From Nitrosomonadales bacterium (GTDB lineage Bacteria; Pseudomonadota; Gammaproteobacteria; Burkholderiales; Sulfuricellaceae), in the NCBI GenBank assembly GCA_003104895.1, contig PQAG01000088.1, positions 436 through 7,308 of the forward strand: DNA of 6,873 bases, written 5' to 3'. Under the pieces are notes generated by a model. That model saw only the letters and a list, made by a program, of their open reading frames with translations. It made no database searches and was not told the DNA's origin. Positions 1 through 6,421 of the stretch are shown in pieces. Each line of letters opens with the position of its first letter. Position 1 is the first letter of the stretch. The position numbers were made by a program, and so were the translations under genes.

Positions 1-114
1 GATGTGCTGTGGCCGGATTTCAATGCGGCTGAACTGGACCGGGCGATTCAATCCTACCAGCAGCGCGAACGCCGCTTCGGGCGCACCAGCGAGCAGTTGA
101 AGAACCATGCTTAA
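1..114 (+). CDS. uppS: Undecaprenyl diphosphate synthase, C-terminal end (partial)
   Basis: Only the last 37 codons are in the window, read in frame 1 to the TAA at 112-114. UppS is a cytosolic cis-prenyltransferase that condenses farnesyl diphosphate with isopentenyl diphosphates to give the C55 carrier lipid used for peptidoglycan and surface polysaccharides. The visible tail has the family's C-terminal signature: LWPDF at residues 3-7 of the fragment, then a Tyr at 19 and RERRFG at 22-27, where the conserved Arg residues help bind isopentenyl diphosphate. The short tail after it (RTSEQLKNHA) is not conserved. The stop lies inside the start of cdsA, an 8-nt overlap, and uppS next to cdsA is a very common pairing. 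The identification rests on one motif plus context. The start and catalytic Asp lie upstream of the window. Confidence 0.9.
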   Translation, partial: DVLWPDFNAAELDRAIQSYQQRERRFGRTSEQLKNHA

Positions 115-901
115 AACCCGTGTGATCACGGCTTTAGCCCTGCTGTTCGGCGTGCTGTTCGGGCTGTTTTACCTGCCCAGCCTGTACTGGAGCCTGCTGA
201 CCTTGGGCGTGATTGCCATTGGTGCCTGGGAATGGGGCGGCATTGCCGCTTATCCCAGAACCGGACGGTGGGCTTACCTGGCATTGACCATAGCCTTCGG
301 CCTGGCGTTTTTTGCCTCCAGAATGCGCGTGGAAGAGACGTACCTGGCCGCAATCGCCTTCTGGCTGCTGCTGGCTCTGCCCTGGCTGCTGCTCGGCTGG
401 AAGGTGCGCCATCCGGCTCTGCTGGCTGCAACCGGCTGGATGGTGCTGTTTCCCGCCTGGTTTGCCCTGATGGATTTTCATGCCATGCGTCCCGCCCTGC
501 TGTTCGGATTGATGGCCGTGGTGGCGGTGGCGGATATTGGCGCCTATTTTGCCGGGCGGGCGTTTGGCAAACACAAGCTGGCGCCTTCCATCAGCCCGGG
601 CAAGACCTGGGAAGGCGTTGCGGGCGGCCTCCTCGGGGTGTCACTGTACGGCGCGCTGTGGCTGGCGCTGGAAGGCTTCCTGGGCGTGCCTTTCCCGGGC
701 TTCCCCCTGCTGCTGGCCATGACCGTGCTGAGCGTGGAGGGCGATCTGTTCGAATCCTGGCTCAAGCGCCAGGCGGGGATCAAGGATAGCGGCCATATTC
801 TGCCCGGACACGGGGGCGTGCTGGACCGCATAGACGCGCTGACGGCGGCCCTTCCTCTGGCTGCGGCCAGTTATTTTGTTTCTGGATTTTCCATCTTCTG
901 A
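107..901 (+). CDS. cdsA: Phosphatidate cytidylyltransferase (CDP-diglyceride synthase)
   Basis: CdsA is an inner-membrane enzyme that makes CDP-diacylglycerol from CTP and phosphatidic acid, the branch point for all bacterial phospholipids. The 264-residue product is of normal family length and strongly hydrophobic, with several likely membrane segments (about 7-25, 29-45, 55-70, 79-97, 106-122, 129-150, 170-190, 198-210). The C-terminal family signature is intact: SWLKR at 217-221, KDSG at 226-229, LPGHGG at 232-237 and DRID at 240-243, preceded by EGDLFES at 211-217. These carry the acidic residues that bind metal and CTP. A second conserved block, ADIGAYFAGRAFGKHKL followed by SPGKTWEG, spans 142-170. 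The ATG at 107 lies within the last codons of uppS. Only a weak purine stretch (GAAGAA, 99-104) precedes it, too close for a good ribosome site, so coupling to uppS translation is likely. dxr follows after 2 nt. Confidence 0.96.
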   Translation: MLKTRVITALALLFGVLFGLFYLPSLYWSLLTLGVIAIGAWEWGGIAAYPRTGRWAYLALTIAFGLAFFASRMRVEETYLAAIAFWLLLALPWLLLGWKVRHPALLAATGWMVLFPAWFALMDFHAMRPALLFGLMAVVAVADIGAYFAGRAFGKHKLAPSISPGKTWEGVAGGLLGVSLYGALWLALEGFLGVPFPGFPLLLAMTVLSVEGDLFESWLKRQAGIKDSGHILPGHGGVLDRIDALTAALPLAAASYFVSGFSIF

Positions 902-903
902 CC

Positions 904-2190
904 ATGCCTGACAAACAAAAAATAACCGTACTGGGTTCCACCGGATCGATCGGCGTCAGCACCCTGGACGTCATTGCACGCCACCCCGGGCTGTTCCGGG
1001 TGGTCGCGCTGACGGCCAATTCCCAGGCCGACAAGCTGTTCCTGCAGTGCCAGCAGTTCGAGCCGGAATTTGCGGTATTGCTGGATGCGGACGCGGCACA
1101 GCAGTTGCAGTCGAAAATCGCGGCGGCTGGCCTGGCAACCGAGGTGCTGCATGGGGTCGAGGCGCTGGAACGGGTTTCATCCCTGCCCCAGGTGGACAGC
1201 GTCATGGCGGCGATTGTCGGTGCGGCGGGGCTGCGCCCGTCGCTGGCGGCGGCGCGCGCCGGCAAGAAGATTCTGCTTGCGAACAAGGAAACCCTGGTGA
1301 TGTCCGGGCGCGTGTTCATGGATGCGGTGCGGGCAAGCGGCTCCGGACTGTTGCCGATCGACAGCGAGCACAATGCCATTTTCCAGTCCCTGCCGCGCGA
1401 TTTCGGGCGCGGACTGGATGCGGTCGGCGTGACGCGGATCCTGCTCACGGCTTCCGGCGGGCCGTTCCGCAGCAAGGCGCTGTCCGAGCTGGAACACGTG
1501 ACGCCAGCGCAGGCCTGCGCCCATCCCAACTGGTCCATGGGGCGCAAGATTTCGGTGGACTCCGCCAGCATGATGAACAAGGGGCTGGAAGTCATCGAGG
1601 CGCACTGGCTGTTCGACGCGCCCGCCGAGCGGATCCAGGTGGTGGTCCATCCGCAGAGCGTGATCCACTCCATGGTGGAGTATGCGGACGGTTCGGTGCT
1701 GGCCCAGCTGGGCAATCCGGACATGCGCACCCCGATTGCCTATGCGCTGGGTTTCCCGGAGCGTATCCATGCCGGGGTTTCGCCGCTCGACCTGTTCAAG
1801 ATCGCCCGCCTGGATTTCGAAGCGCCGGACCTGGCGCGTTTCCGCTGCCTGGACCTGGCCTACCAGGCCCTGCGCTGTGGCGGGACCGCTCCGGCGATTC
1901 TCAATGCCGCCAATGAAGTGGCGGTGGCCGCCTTCCTCGACGAAAAACTGCCCTTCCTCGGCATTCCCTCAGTGATCGAACATGCGCTGGAGCAGATCAC
2001 CTCAGCGCCGGTGAATTGCCTGGAAGACGTCCAGCAAGCCGACAGTCTGGCGCGCAAGGTCGCCAGCGAATGCATACTGAGGCAGGGAGCAGGCGCTTTT
2101 ACCCCTCACCCCTCACCCCTTCACGACGGGGCGAGAGCCATCGGCTCCGCTCCCGGCGGGGATGCCTCTTGCGGGCACACCCCTCACTGA
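904..2190 (+). CDS. dxr: 1-deoxy-D-xylulose 5-phosphate reductoisomerase with unusual C-terminal tail
   Basis: Dxr (IspC) is the cytosolic NADPH enzyme that converts DXP to 2-C-methyl-D-erythritol 4-phosphate, the committed step of the MEP isoprenoid pathway, which ultimately feeds UppS. Visible motifs are the NADPH-binding GSTGSIG (11-17), LANKE (125-129), metal ligands D153 and E155 in PIDSEHNA, SGGPF (184-188), the active-site flap around HPNWSMG (207-213), and NKGLE with the third metal ligand E229. All key residues are present, at E. coli numbering minus two. The product is 428 residues against about 398 for E. coli. Conserved similarity ends near residue 395, after the helix ADSLARKVASECILR, and the last 30 or so residues are Pro/Gly/His-rich and encoded by a repeat-like insert. 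The ATG at 904 is 2 nt after the cdsA stop with no Shine-Dalgarno site, so translational coupling is likely. The catalytic core looks fully functional. Confidence 0.97.
   Translation: MPDKQKITVLGSTGSIGVSTLDVIARHPGLFRVVALTANSQADKLFLQCQQFEPEFAVLLDADAAQQLQSKIAAAGLATEVLHGVEALERVSSLPQVDSVMAAIVGAAGLRPSLAAARAGKKILLANKETLVMSGRVFMDAVRASGSGLLPIDSEHNAIFQSLPRDFGRGLDAVGVTRILLTASGGPFRSKALSELEHVTPAQACAHPNWSMGRKISVDSASMMNKGLEVIEAHWLFDAPAERIQVVVHPQSVIHSMVEYADGSVLAQLGNPDMRTPIAYALGFPERIHAGVSPLDLFKIARLDFEAPDLARFRCLDLAYQALRCGGTAPAILNAANEVAVAAFLDEKLPFLGIPSVIEHALEQITSAPVNCLEDVQQADSLARKVASECILRQGAGAFTPHPSPLHDGARAIGSAPGGDASCGHTPH
2101..2187. repeat. Repeat-like, hairpin-rich insert at the dxr/rseP junction
   Basis: The left edge is a heptamer tandem repeat: ACCCCTC at 2101-2107 and 2108-2114, then an imperfect ACCCCTTC at 2115-2122. 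The right edge carries the same 9-mer, ACCCCTCAC, at 2179-2187. Between them are two overlapping inverted repeats. One is CTCACCCC (2112-2119) against GGGGCGAG (2128-2135), 7 of 8 pairs with an 8-nt loop. The other pairs 2128-2133 and 2135-2139 with 2143-2153 around loop ATC, giving 11 pairs with a bulged A at 2134. They share 2128-2135 and cannot form together. A small third stem pairs 2163-2167 with 2173-2177. It encodes the non-conserved tail of Dxr. The composition resembles dispersed intergenic repeats of proteobacterial genomes (REP- or MITE-like), but no second copy is in the window, so its dispersed nature is inferred. Confidence 0.6.
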
Positions 2191-2194
2191 TTTA

Positions 2195-3562
2195 ATGAGC
2201 CTGCTTTTTACCCTCGCCGCATTCGCCCTGGCCCTGGGCGTCCTGATCGTGGTGCACGAGCAGGGGCATTACTGGGTGGCGCGCTGGTGCGGAGTGAAAG
2301 TGCTGCGTTTTTCGATCGGCTTCGGCAAGCCCCTGGCCGTCTGGAAATCAGGCCGCGACGGCACGGAATGGGTGCTGGCCGCCTTCCCCCTGGGGGGCTA
2401 CGTCAAGATGCTGGACGAGCGCGAGGGCGAGGTCGCGCCCCACGAACTTCCGCGCGCCTTCAACCGGCAACCGGTGTGGCGCCGCATCCTCATCGTCGCC
2501 GCAGGGCCGGTGGCCAATTTCCTGCTGGCGATTGCCCTGTACTGGTTCCTGTTCATCAGCGGCGTGCCGGGCGTGAAACCCATTCTGGGGCAGCCTGCGC
2601 CCGCCAGCCCCGCGGCTCTGGCGGGTTTTCAGCCGGGCGAGGTGATGACGTCGATTGACGGCGAGGCCGTGGTGACGTGGCAGGATGCGCGCTGGCTGCT
2701 GCTCAGGCGGGTCATGGAAAAGCAGGGGGTGAGAATTGAAACCCGCAATGAGCGCGGGGAAATCCAGTTCCATATTCTGGAAACCGCCAGCCTGACGGCA
2801 GAGGATCTGGATGGCGATTTTCTCGAAAAACTGGGGTTGACGCATTTTCGTCCCCTGTTGCGTCCAGTCATTGGCAAGCTGGTGCCGGATGGGGCAGGTG
2901 CGAAGGCCGGGCTGCAGGCCGGGGATGAAATCACGGCCGTCAACGGCCAGGCTGTGGAGCGCTGGGAAGATCTGGTGCAGTGGGTGAGGGATCATCCGGA
3001 GCGTGCGCTGAGCTTTGAAATCCGGCGCGGAAAACAGCTGTTGACCATGCAGGTGAGGCCTGCTGCCGCGACCGAGCAGGGCAAGGTGGTGGGGAAGGTC
3101 GGCGCTGCGCCGCAGGTGGATGCAGAACTGGGCAGGAAACTCCTGACCGAAGTGCGTTACCCGCCAGTTCAGGCGCTGGGCGCGGCGCTGCACAAAACCT
3201 GGGATACCTCGGTGTTCAGCCTGAACATGCTGGGACGCATGGTACTGGGGGATGTGTCGCTCAAGAACATCAGCGGCCCCATCACGATTGCAGATTATGC
3301 AGGCCAGTCGGCGCACATGGGCTGGCTGCCCTATCTGAGCTTTCTGGCTTTGATCAGCATCAGTCTGGGGGTGCTCAATTTGTTGCCCATCCCCTTATTG
3401 GATGGCGGGCATTTGATGTATTATATGGCCGAAATCCTGAAGGGAAGCCCGGTTTCGGAGCGCGCCATGGAAATCGGCCAGCAGGTCGGGATGGCGCTGC
3501 TGATGGCGCTCATGGCTTTCGCCTTTTACAACGATATTAACCGCTTGCTTTCCGGCCAATAA
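2195..3562 (+). CDS. rseP: Site-2 zinc metalloprotease RseP
   Basis: RseP is an inner-membrane intramembrane protease that cleaves anti-sigma factor RseA after DegS, releasing sigma-E during outer-membrane stress, and also clears remnant signal peptides. The 455-residue product matches the family (about 450). The zinc site HEQGH is at 21-25 in the first membrane segment. GPVANF follows at 104-109 in the second. Two periplasmic PDZ domains lie at about 125-215 and 223-290, with AGFQPGE and AGLQAGDEI as their carboxylate-loop-like stretches. The second catalytic motif LNLLPIPLLDGG is at 394-405, with zinc ligand D403. A last membrane segment is at about 430-446. I chose the ATG at 2195 because it puts HExxH at the usual position. 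The in-frame ATG at 2162 would add 11 residues encoded by the repeat. The start is 4 nt after the dxr stop and has no Shine-Dalgarno site. The stop overlaps bamA by 1 nt. Confidence 0.96.
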   Translation: MSLLFTLAAFALALGVLIVVHEQGHYWVARWCGVKVLRFSIGFGKPLAVWKSGRDGTEWVLAAFPLGGYVKMLDEREGEVAPHELPRAFNRQPVWRRILIVAAGPVANFLLAIALYWFLFISGVPGVKPILGQPAPASPAALAGFQPGEVMTSIDGEAVVTWQDARWLLLRRVMEKQGVRIETRNERGEIQFHILETASLTAEDLDGDFLEKLGLTHFRPLLRPVIGKLVPDGAGAKAGLQAGDEITAVNGQAVERWEDLVQWVRDHPERALSFEIRRGKQLLTMQVRPAAATEQGKVVGKVGAAPQVDAELGRKLLTEVRYPPVQALGAALHKTWDTSVFSLNMLGRMVLGDVSLKNISGPITIADYAGQSAHMGWLPYLSFLALISISLGVLNLLPIPLLDGGHLMYYMAEILKGSPVSERAMEIGQQVGMALLMALMAFAFYNDINRLLSGQ

Positions 3563-5856
3563 TGAAAAAAATCATTCCGTTCCTGATTGCCTCTCTTTAT
3601 GCGGCATCTGCTGCAGCGTTTGAGCCTGTTGTAGTCATAGACATCCGGGTGGAAGGCATTCAGCGTACTGAAGCCGGTACCGTATTCAGCTACCTGCCAG
3701 TCAAGGTGGGCGACACGCTGGACGATGAAAAGGCGGCTGCCGCGGTCAAGGCGCTGTACGCCACCGGCTTCTTCAAGGATGTGCGCCTGGAGTCGGAGAA
3801 TGGCGTGCTGGTGGTGATGGTGCAGGAACGGCCGGCAATTGCCCAGGTGGATATTGCCGGCAGCAAGGAATTCAGCAAGGAACAGCTCAAGGATGGCCTT
3901 AAAATGGCGGGCCTGGCTGAATCCAAGATTTTCGACAAGGCCTTGCTCGATCGCGCCGAGCAGGAGCTGAAGCGGCAGTATTTCAGCCGCGGCAAGTATG
4001 GCGTGACGATCACCACAACGGTGACGCCGCTGGAGCGCAATCGCGTTGCCATCAGCTTCGATATTTCCGAGGGCGAGATCGCCAAGATCAAGCAGATCAA
4101 CATTGTCGGCAATGAAACCTTCAGCGAAAAGGAATTGCTGGAGCAGTTCGTGCTGTCCACCTCGGGCTGGATGTCCTGGTACAGCAAGAACGACCAGTAT
4201 TCGAAACAGAAACTTTCTGCCGACCTGGAGTCGTTGCGCTCCTTCTATCTGAACCGCGGTTACCTCGAATTCAATGTGGAATCCACCCAGGTTTCGATTA
4301 CGCCCGACAAGAACGATATCTACATCACCATCAATGTGCGTGAAGGCGCCAAATACACCATTTCCGATGTCAAGCTGGCAGGGGAAATGCTGGTGCCGGA
4401 GGAGGAACTCAGCAAGCTGATCAAGGTGAAGGCCGGAGATGTCTTTTCGCGCGAGAAGCTGACCGAATCCAGCAAGGCCATCAGCGACCGCCTGGGCAAC
4501 GATGGCTACGCCTTCGCCAACGTCAACGCGGTGCCGGAAATCAACAAGGAAAAAAGCACGGCCGCCTTCACCTTCTTCCTCGATCCGGGCCGCCGCGTCT
4601 ATGTGCGGCGCATCAACATGGCGGGCAATACCAAGACGCGGGATGAGGTGCTGCGGCGCGAAATGCGCCAGATCGAAGGCGGCTGGTATGCTGCCGACAA
4701 GATCAACCGCTCGCGCGAGAGATTGCAGCGCCTCGGCTACTTTACCGACGTCAACGTGGAAACGCCCGCCGTTCCCGGCACCACAGACCAGGTGGACCTG
4801 AATTACAGCGTGACCGAGAAACCGACCGGAAGCATCATGGCCGGTGCCGGTTTTTCCAGCTCACAAGGCATCGTGCTGAGCGGTTCCATCTCGCAGCAGA
4901 ACGTGTTTGGCAGCGGCAATTTTCTTGCTGCGCAGGTTAACAGCGGCAGCATCAACAAGGTTTACTCCCTGTCCTACACCAACCCCTATTTCACCGATGA
5001 TGGCGTAAGCCGCGGTTTCGATGTCTACAAGCGCGACATCAACCCCTCGCGCCTGTCGACGGTCAGCAGCTACAAGACCTCGACACTGGGCGGCGGCATG
5101 CGCTTCGGCATTCCCCTGAACGAGAAGGATACCGTCAGCCTCGGCCTGGCACTGGAAAAGATCGACACCACGGTGGACGAAAACAGTGCGAAGCGCTTCA
5201 TCGACTTCGTCAACCTGTTCGGTGACAGCGTCATGACAGCGCGCGCGGACCTGGGCTGGGCGCGGGATACGCGCGACAGCCTGCTGTATCCGACGGCCGG
5301 CAGCCTGCAGCGTCTTTACGGAGAGGTCGGTCTGCCGGGGCTGGACCTGGAATATTACAAGATTTCCTATCAGTACCAGCATCTGCAGACCTTTGCCAAA
5401 AATTATACGCTGCTGCTGAATGGTGAAGTGGGCTATGCTGATGGCTATGGCAACAAGCCGCTGCCCTTCTTCAAGAATTTCTATGCTGGCGGCATTGGCT
5501 CGGTGCGGGGCTACCGGACCAGCTCCTTGGGGCCGCGGGATGAGTTCGACAATGCGGTGGGCGGCACTAGCCGCATCGTCGGCACCGCCGAGCTGATGTT
5601 CCCCTTCCCGGGACTGGGTACGGACAAGTCTATTCGCCTCGGGGCATTTGTCGACGGTGGCTCGGTGTTTGGCCCGGATGACCATTATGGACGTTACTCG
5701 AAAGTGAGCTTTTCGGACATGCGGTTCTCCGCTGGCCTGTCCTTGAGCTGGTATTCGCCCATCGGCCCGCTCAAATTCAGCCTGGCGCAGCCGCTGAACA
5801 AGAAAGAGGGCGACAAGACCGAGGTGTTCCAGTTCCAGATGGGCACCGTATTTTAA
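3562..5856 (+). CDS. bamA: Outer membrane protein assembly factor BamA
   Basis: BamA is the central Omp85 protein of the BAM complex, which folds and inserts beta-barrel proteins into the outer membrane. The 764-residue precursor starts with a signal peptide (KK, hydrophobic core 4-14, likely cleavage after A19 in SAAA-FEP). Five POTRA domains follow at about 23-90, 92-172, 175-263, 266-344 and 347-419, each closing in a typical strand such as VVMVQERP or VDLNYSVTEKP. The 16-strand barrel domain spans about 425-764, with the diagnostic loop-6 motif VRGY at 648-651 and DTRDS at 569-573. The chain ends in Phe (FQFQMGTVF), the signal for BAM-dependent insertion. The start ATG overlaps the rseP stop (TAATG). 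No Shine-Dalgarno site precedes it, so reinitiation after rseP is likely. No frameshift or missing domain is seen. Confidence 0.98.
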   Translation: MKKIIPFLIASLYAASAAAFEPVVVIDIRVEGIQRTEAGTVFSYLPVKVGDTLDDEKAAAAVKALYATGFFKDVRLESENGVLVVMVQERPAIAQVDIAGSKEFSKEQLKDGLKMAGLAESKIFDKALLDRAEQELKRQYFSRGKYGVTITTTVTPLERNRVAISFDISEGEIAKIKQINIVGNETFSEKELLEQFVLSTSGWMSWYSKNDQYSKQKLSADLESLRSFYLNRGYLEFNVESTQVSITPDKNDIYITINVREGAKYTISDVKLAGEMLVPEEELSKLIKVKAGDVFSREKLTESSKAISDRLGNDGYAFANVNAVPEINKEKSTAAFTFFLDPGRRVYVRRINMAGNTKTRDEVLRREMRQIEGGWYAADKINRSRERLQRLGYFTDVNVETPAVPGTTDQVDLNYSVTEKPTGSIMAGAGFSSSQGIVLSGSISQQNVFGSGNFLAAQVNSGSINKVYSLSYTNPYFTDDGVSRGFDVYKRDINPSRLSTVSSYKTSTLGGGMRFGIPLNEKDTVSLGLALEKIDTTVDENSAKRFIDFVNLFGDSVMTARADLGWARDTRDSLLYPTAGSLQRLYGEVGLPGLDLEYYKISYQYQHLQTFAKNYTLLLNGEVGYADGYGNKPLPFFKNFYAGGIGSVRGYRTSSLGPRDEFDNAVGGTSRIVGTAELMFPFPGLGTDKSIRLGAFVDGGSVFGPDDHYGRYSKVSFSDMRFSAGLSLSWYSPIGPLKFSLAQPLNKKEGDKTEVFQFQMGTVF

Positions 5857-5860
5857 GTTT

Positions 5861-5866
5861 GAGGAG
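5861..5866 (+). promoter_or_regulatory. Ribosome binding site for skp
   Basis: GAGGAG lies in the 17-nt gap after bamA and 7 nt before the TTG at 5874. It is the best Shine-Dalgarno match in the window. It decides the skp start: an alternative in-frame TTG at 5859 overlaps this site and has no site of its own. Confidence 0.8.
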
Positions 5867-5873
5867 AATTGAA

Positions 5874-6377
5874 TTGAAAAAGATTGGCATGACATTGCTT
5901 GCACTGTCCCTGATGCAGATCAGTGGCATGGCCGCTGCCGCGAGCGAATTCAAGATCGGTTTCGTCAATACCGAGCGCGTGTTCCGCGAAGCGGCACCCG
6001 CGCAGAAGGCGCAGAAAAAGCTGGAAAAGGAGTTCGCAACCCGCGATCAGGAACTGCAGAAAATGGCGAAACAGGCCAAGGATCTGCAGGCTTACCTGGA
6101 GCGAGAAGGCGTGACCATCAGCGATACCGAGCGCCGCAACAAGGAACGCGACCTGGCCAACCTCAACCGCGATTTCCAGCGCGCCCAGCGCGAATTCCGT
6201 GAAGACCTCAACCTGCGCCGCAACGAGGAACTTTCCGCCGTTCAGGAGCGCGCCAACAAGGCGATCATCGCCATTGCCGAGGCCGAGAAATTCGACCTCA
6301 TCCTGCAGGAAGCGGTGTACGCCAGCCATCGCATTGATGTGACCGAGAAAGTGCTCAAGGCGCTGGCCGAGAAATAA
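5874..6377 (+). CDS. skp: Periplasmic chaperone Skp (OmpH family)
   Basis: Skp is a trimeric periplasmic holdase that captures unfolded outer-membrane proteins leaving the Sec translocon and delivers them towards BamA, encoded directly upstream. Starting at TTG 5874, the product is 167 residues (E. coli Skp is 161). It has a signal peptide with KK at 2-3, a hydrophobic core at about 5-19, and probable cleavage after A23 (AAAA-SEF). The mature protein begins with the family strand FKIGFVNTERVF (26-37). A long charged, heptad-like helical region follows (about 43-135), with abundant Lys, Glu, Gln and Arg, matching the coiled-coil tentacles. A closing segment FDLILQEAVYAS (140-151) and a final helix return to the trimer body. 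The TTG start is supported by GAGGAG 7 nt upstream and by the resulting MKK-type signal peptide. An in-frame ATG at 5889 would remove the positive N-region. A terminator follows the stop. Confidence 0.94.
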   Translation: MKKIGMTLLALSLMQISGMAAAASEFKIGFVNTERVFREAAPAQKAQKKLEKEFATRDQELQKMAKQAKDLQAYLEREGVTISDTERRNKERDLANLNRDFQRAQREFREDLNLRRNEELSAVQERANKAIIAIAEAEKFDLILQEAVYASHRIDVTEKVLKALAEK

Positions 6378-6385
6378 GTTCAGGG

Positions 6386-6406
6386 CCGGGCTGCCGCCCG
6401 GTTTTT
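6386..6406 (+). terminator. Intrinsic terminator between skp and lpxD
   Basis: CCGGGC (6386-6391) pairs perfectly with GCCCGG (6396-6401) around the loop TGCC, followed at once by five T (6402-6406). It starts 8 nt after the skp stop and ends 15 nt before the lpxD start. The short, all-GC 6-bp stem and short T-tract suggest partial rather than complete termination. That would lower lpxD expression relative to skp, or it may stabilise the 3' end of the upstream mRNA. Confidence 0.75.
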
Positions 6407-6410
6407 CATC

Positions 6411-6414
6411 AGGA
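6411..6414 (+). promoter_or_regulatory. Ribosome binding site for lpxD
   Basis: AGGA lies 7 nt before the GTG at 6422, ideal spacing. The next in-frame ATG (6434) would be 19 nt away, with no purine-rich stretch at the right distance, so this site favours the GTG start. Confidence 0.6.
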
Positions 6415-6421
6415 ACAGTCC

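Noticed and set aside
780..1730. Antisense open frame (316 codons) opposite dxr
   Set aside because: Its composition is Ser/Arg/Ala-rich with no family motif, while the + strand frame has all Dxr catalytic motifs. It is a codon-bias shadow.
2101..2187. Insertion sequence or CRISPR-like repeat
   Set aside because: The span is under 100 bp with no transposase. The ACCCCTC units are contiguous, with no spacers. A short non-autonomous or REP-like repeat fits better.
2348..3316. Antisense open frame (322 codons) opposite rseP
   Set aside because: It shows no domain signature and no ribosome site, and is fully overlapped by a conserved gene.
3398..3426. AT-rich patch resembling a promoter (TTGGAT, 17 nt, TTATAT) inside rseP, possibly serving bamA
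   Set aside because: The -35 match is weak (3 of 6), and the sequence is explained by coding for the conserved LLDGGHLMYYM motif. It is not strong enough to annotate.
4861..5904. Long antisense open frame (347 codons) opposite bamA
   Set aside because: It lies entirely opposite a well-conserved bamA barrel and the skp start. The product is low-complexity with no recognisable domain, as expected for shadow frames in GC-rich DNA.
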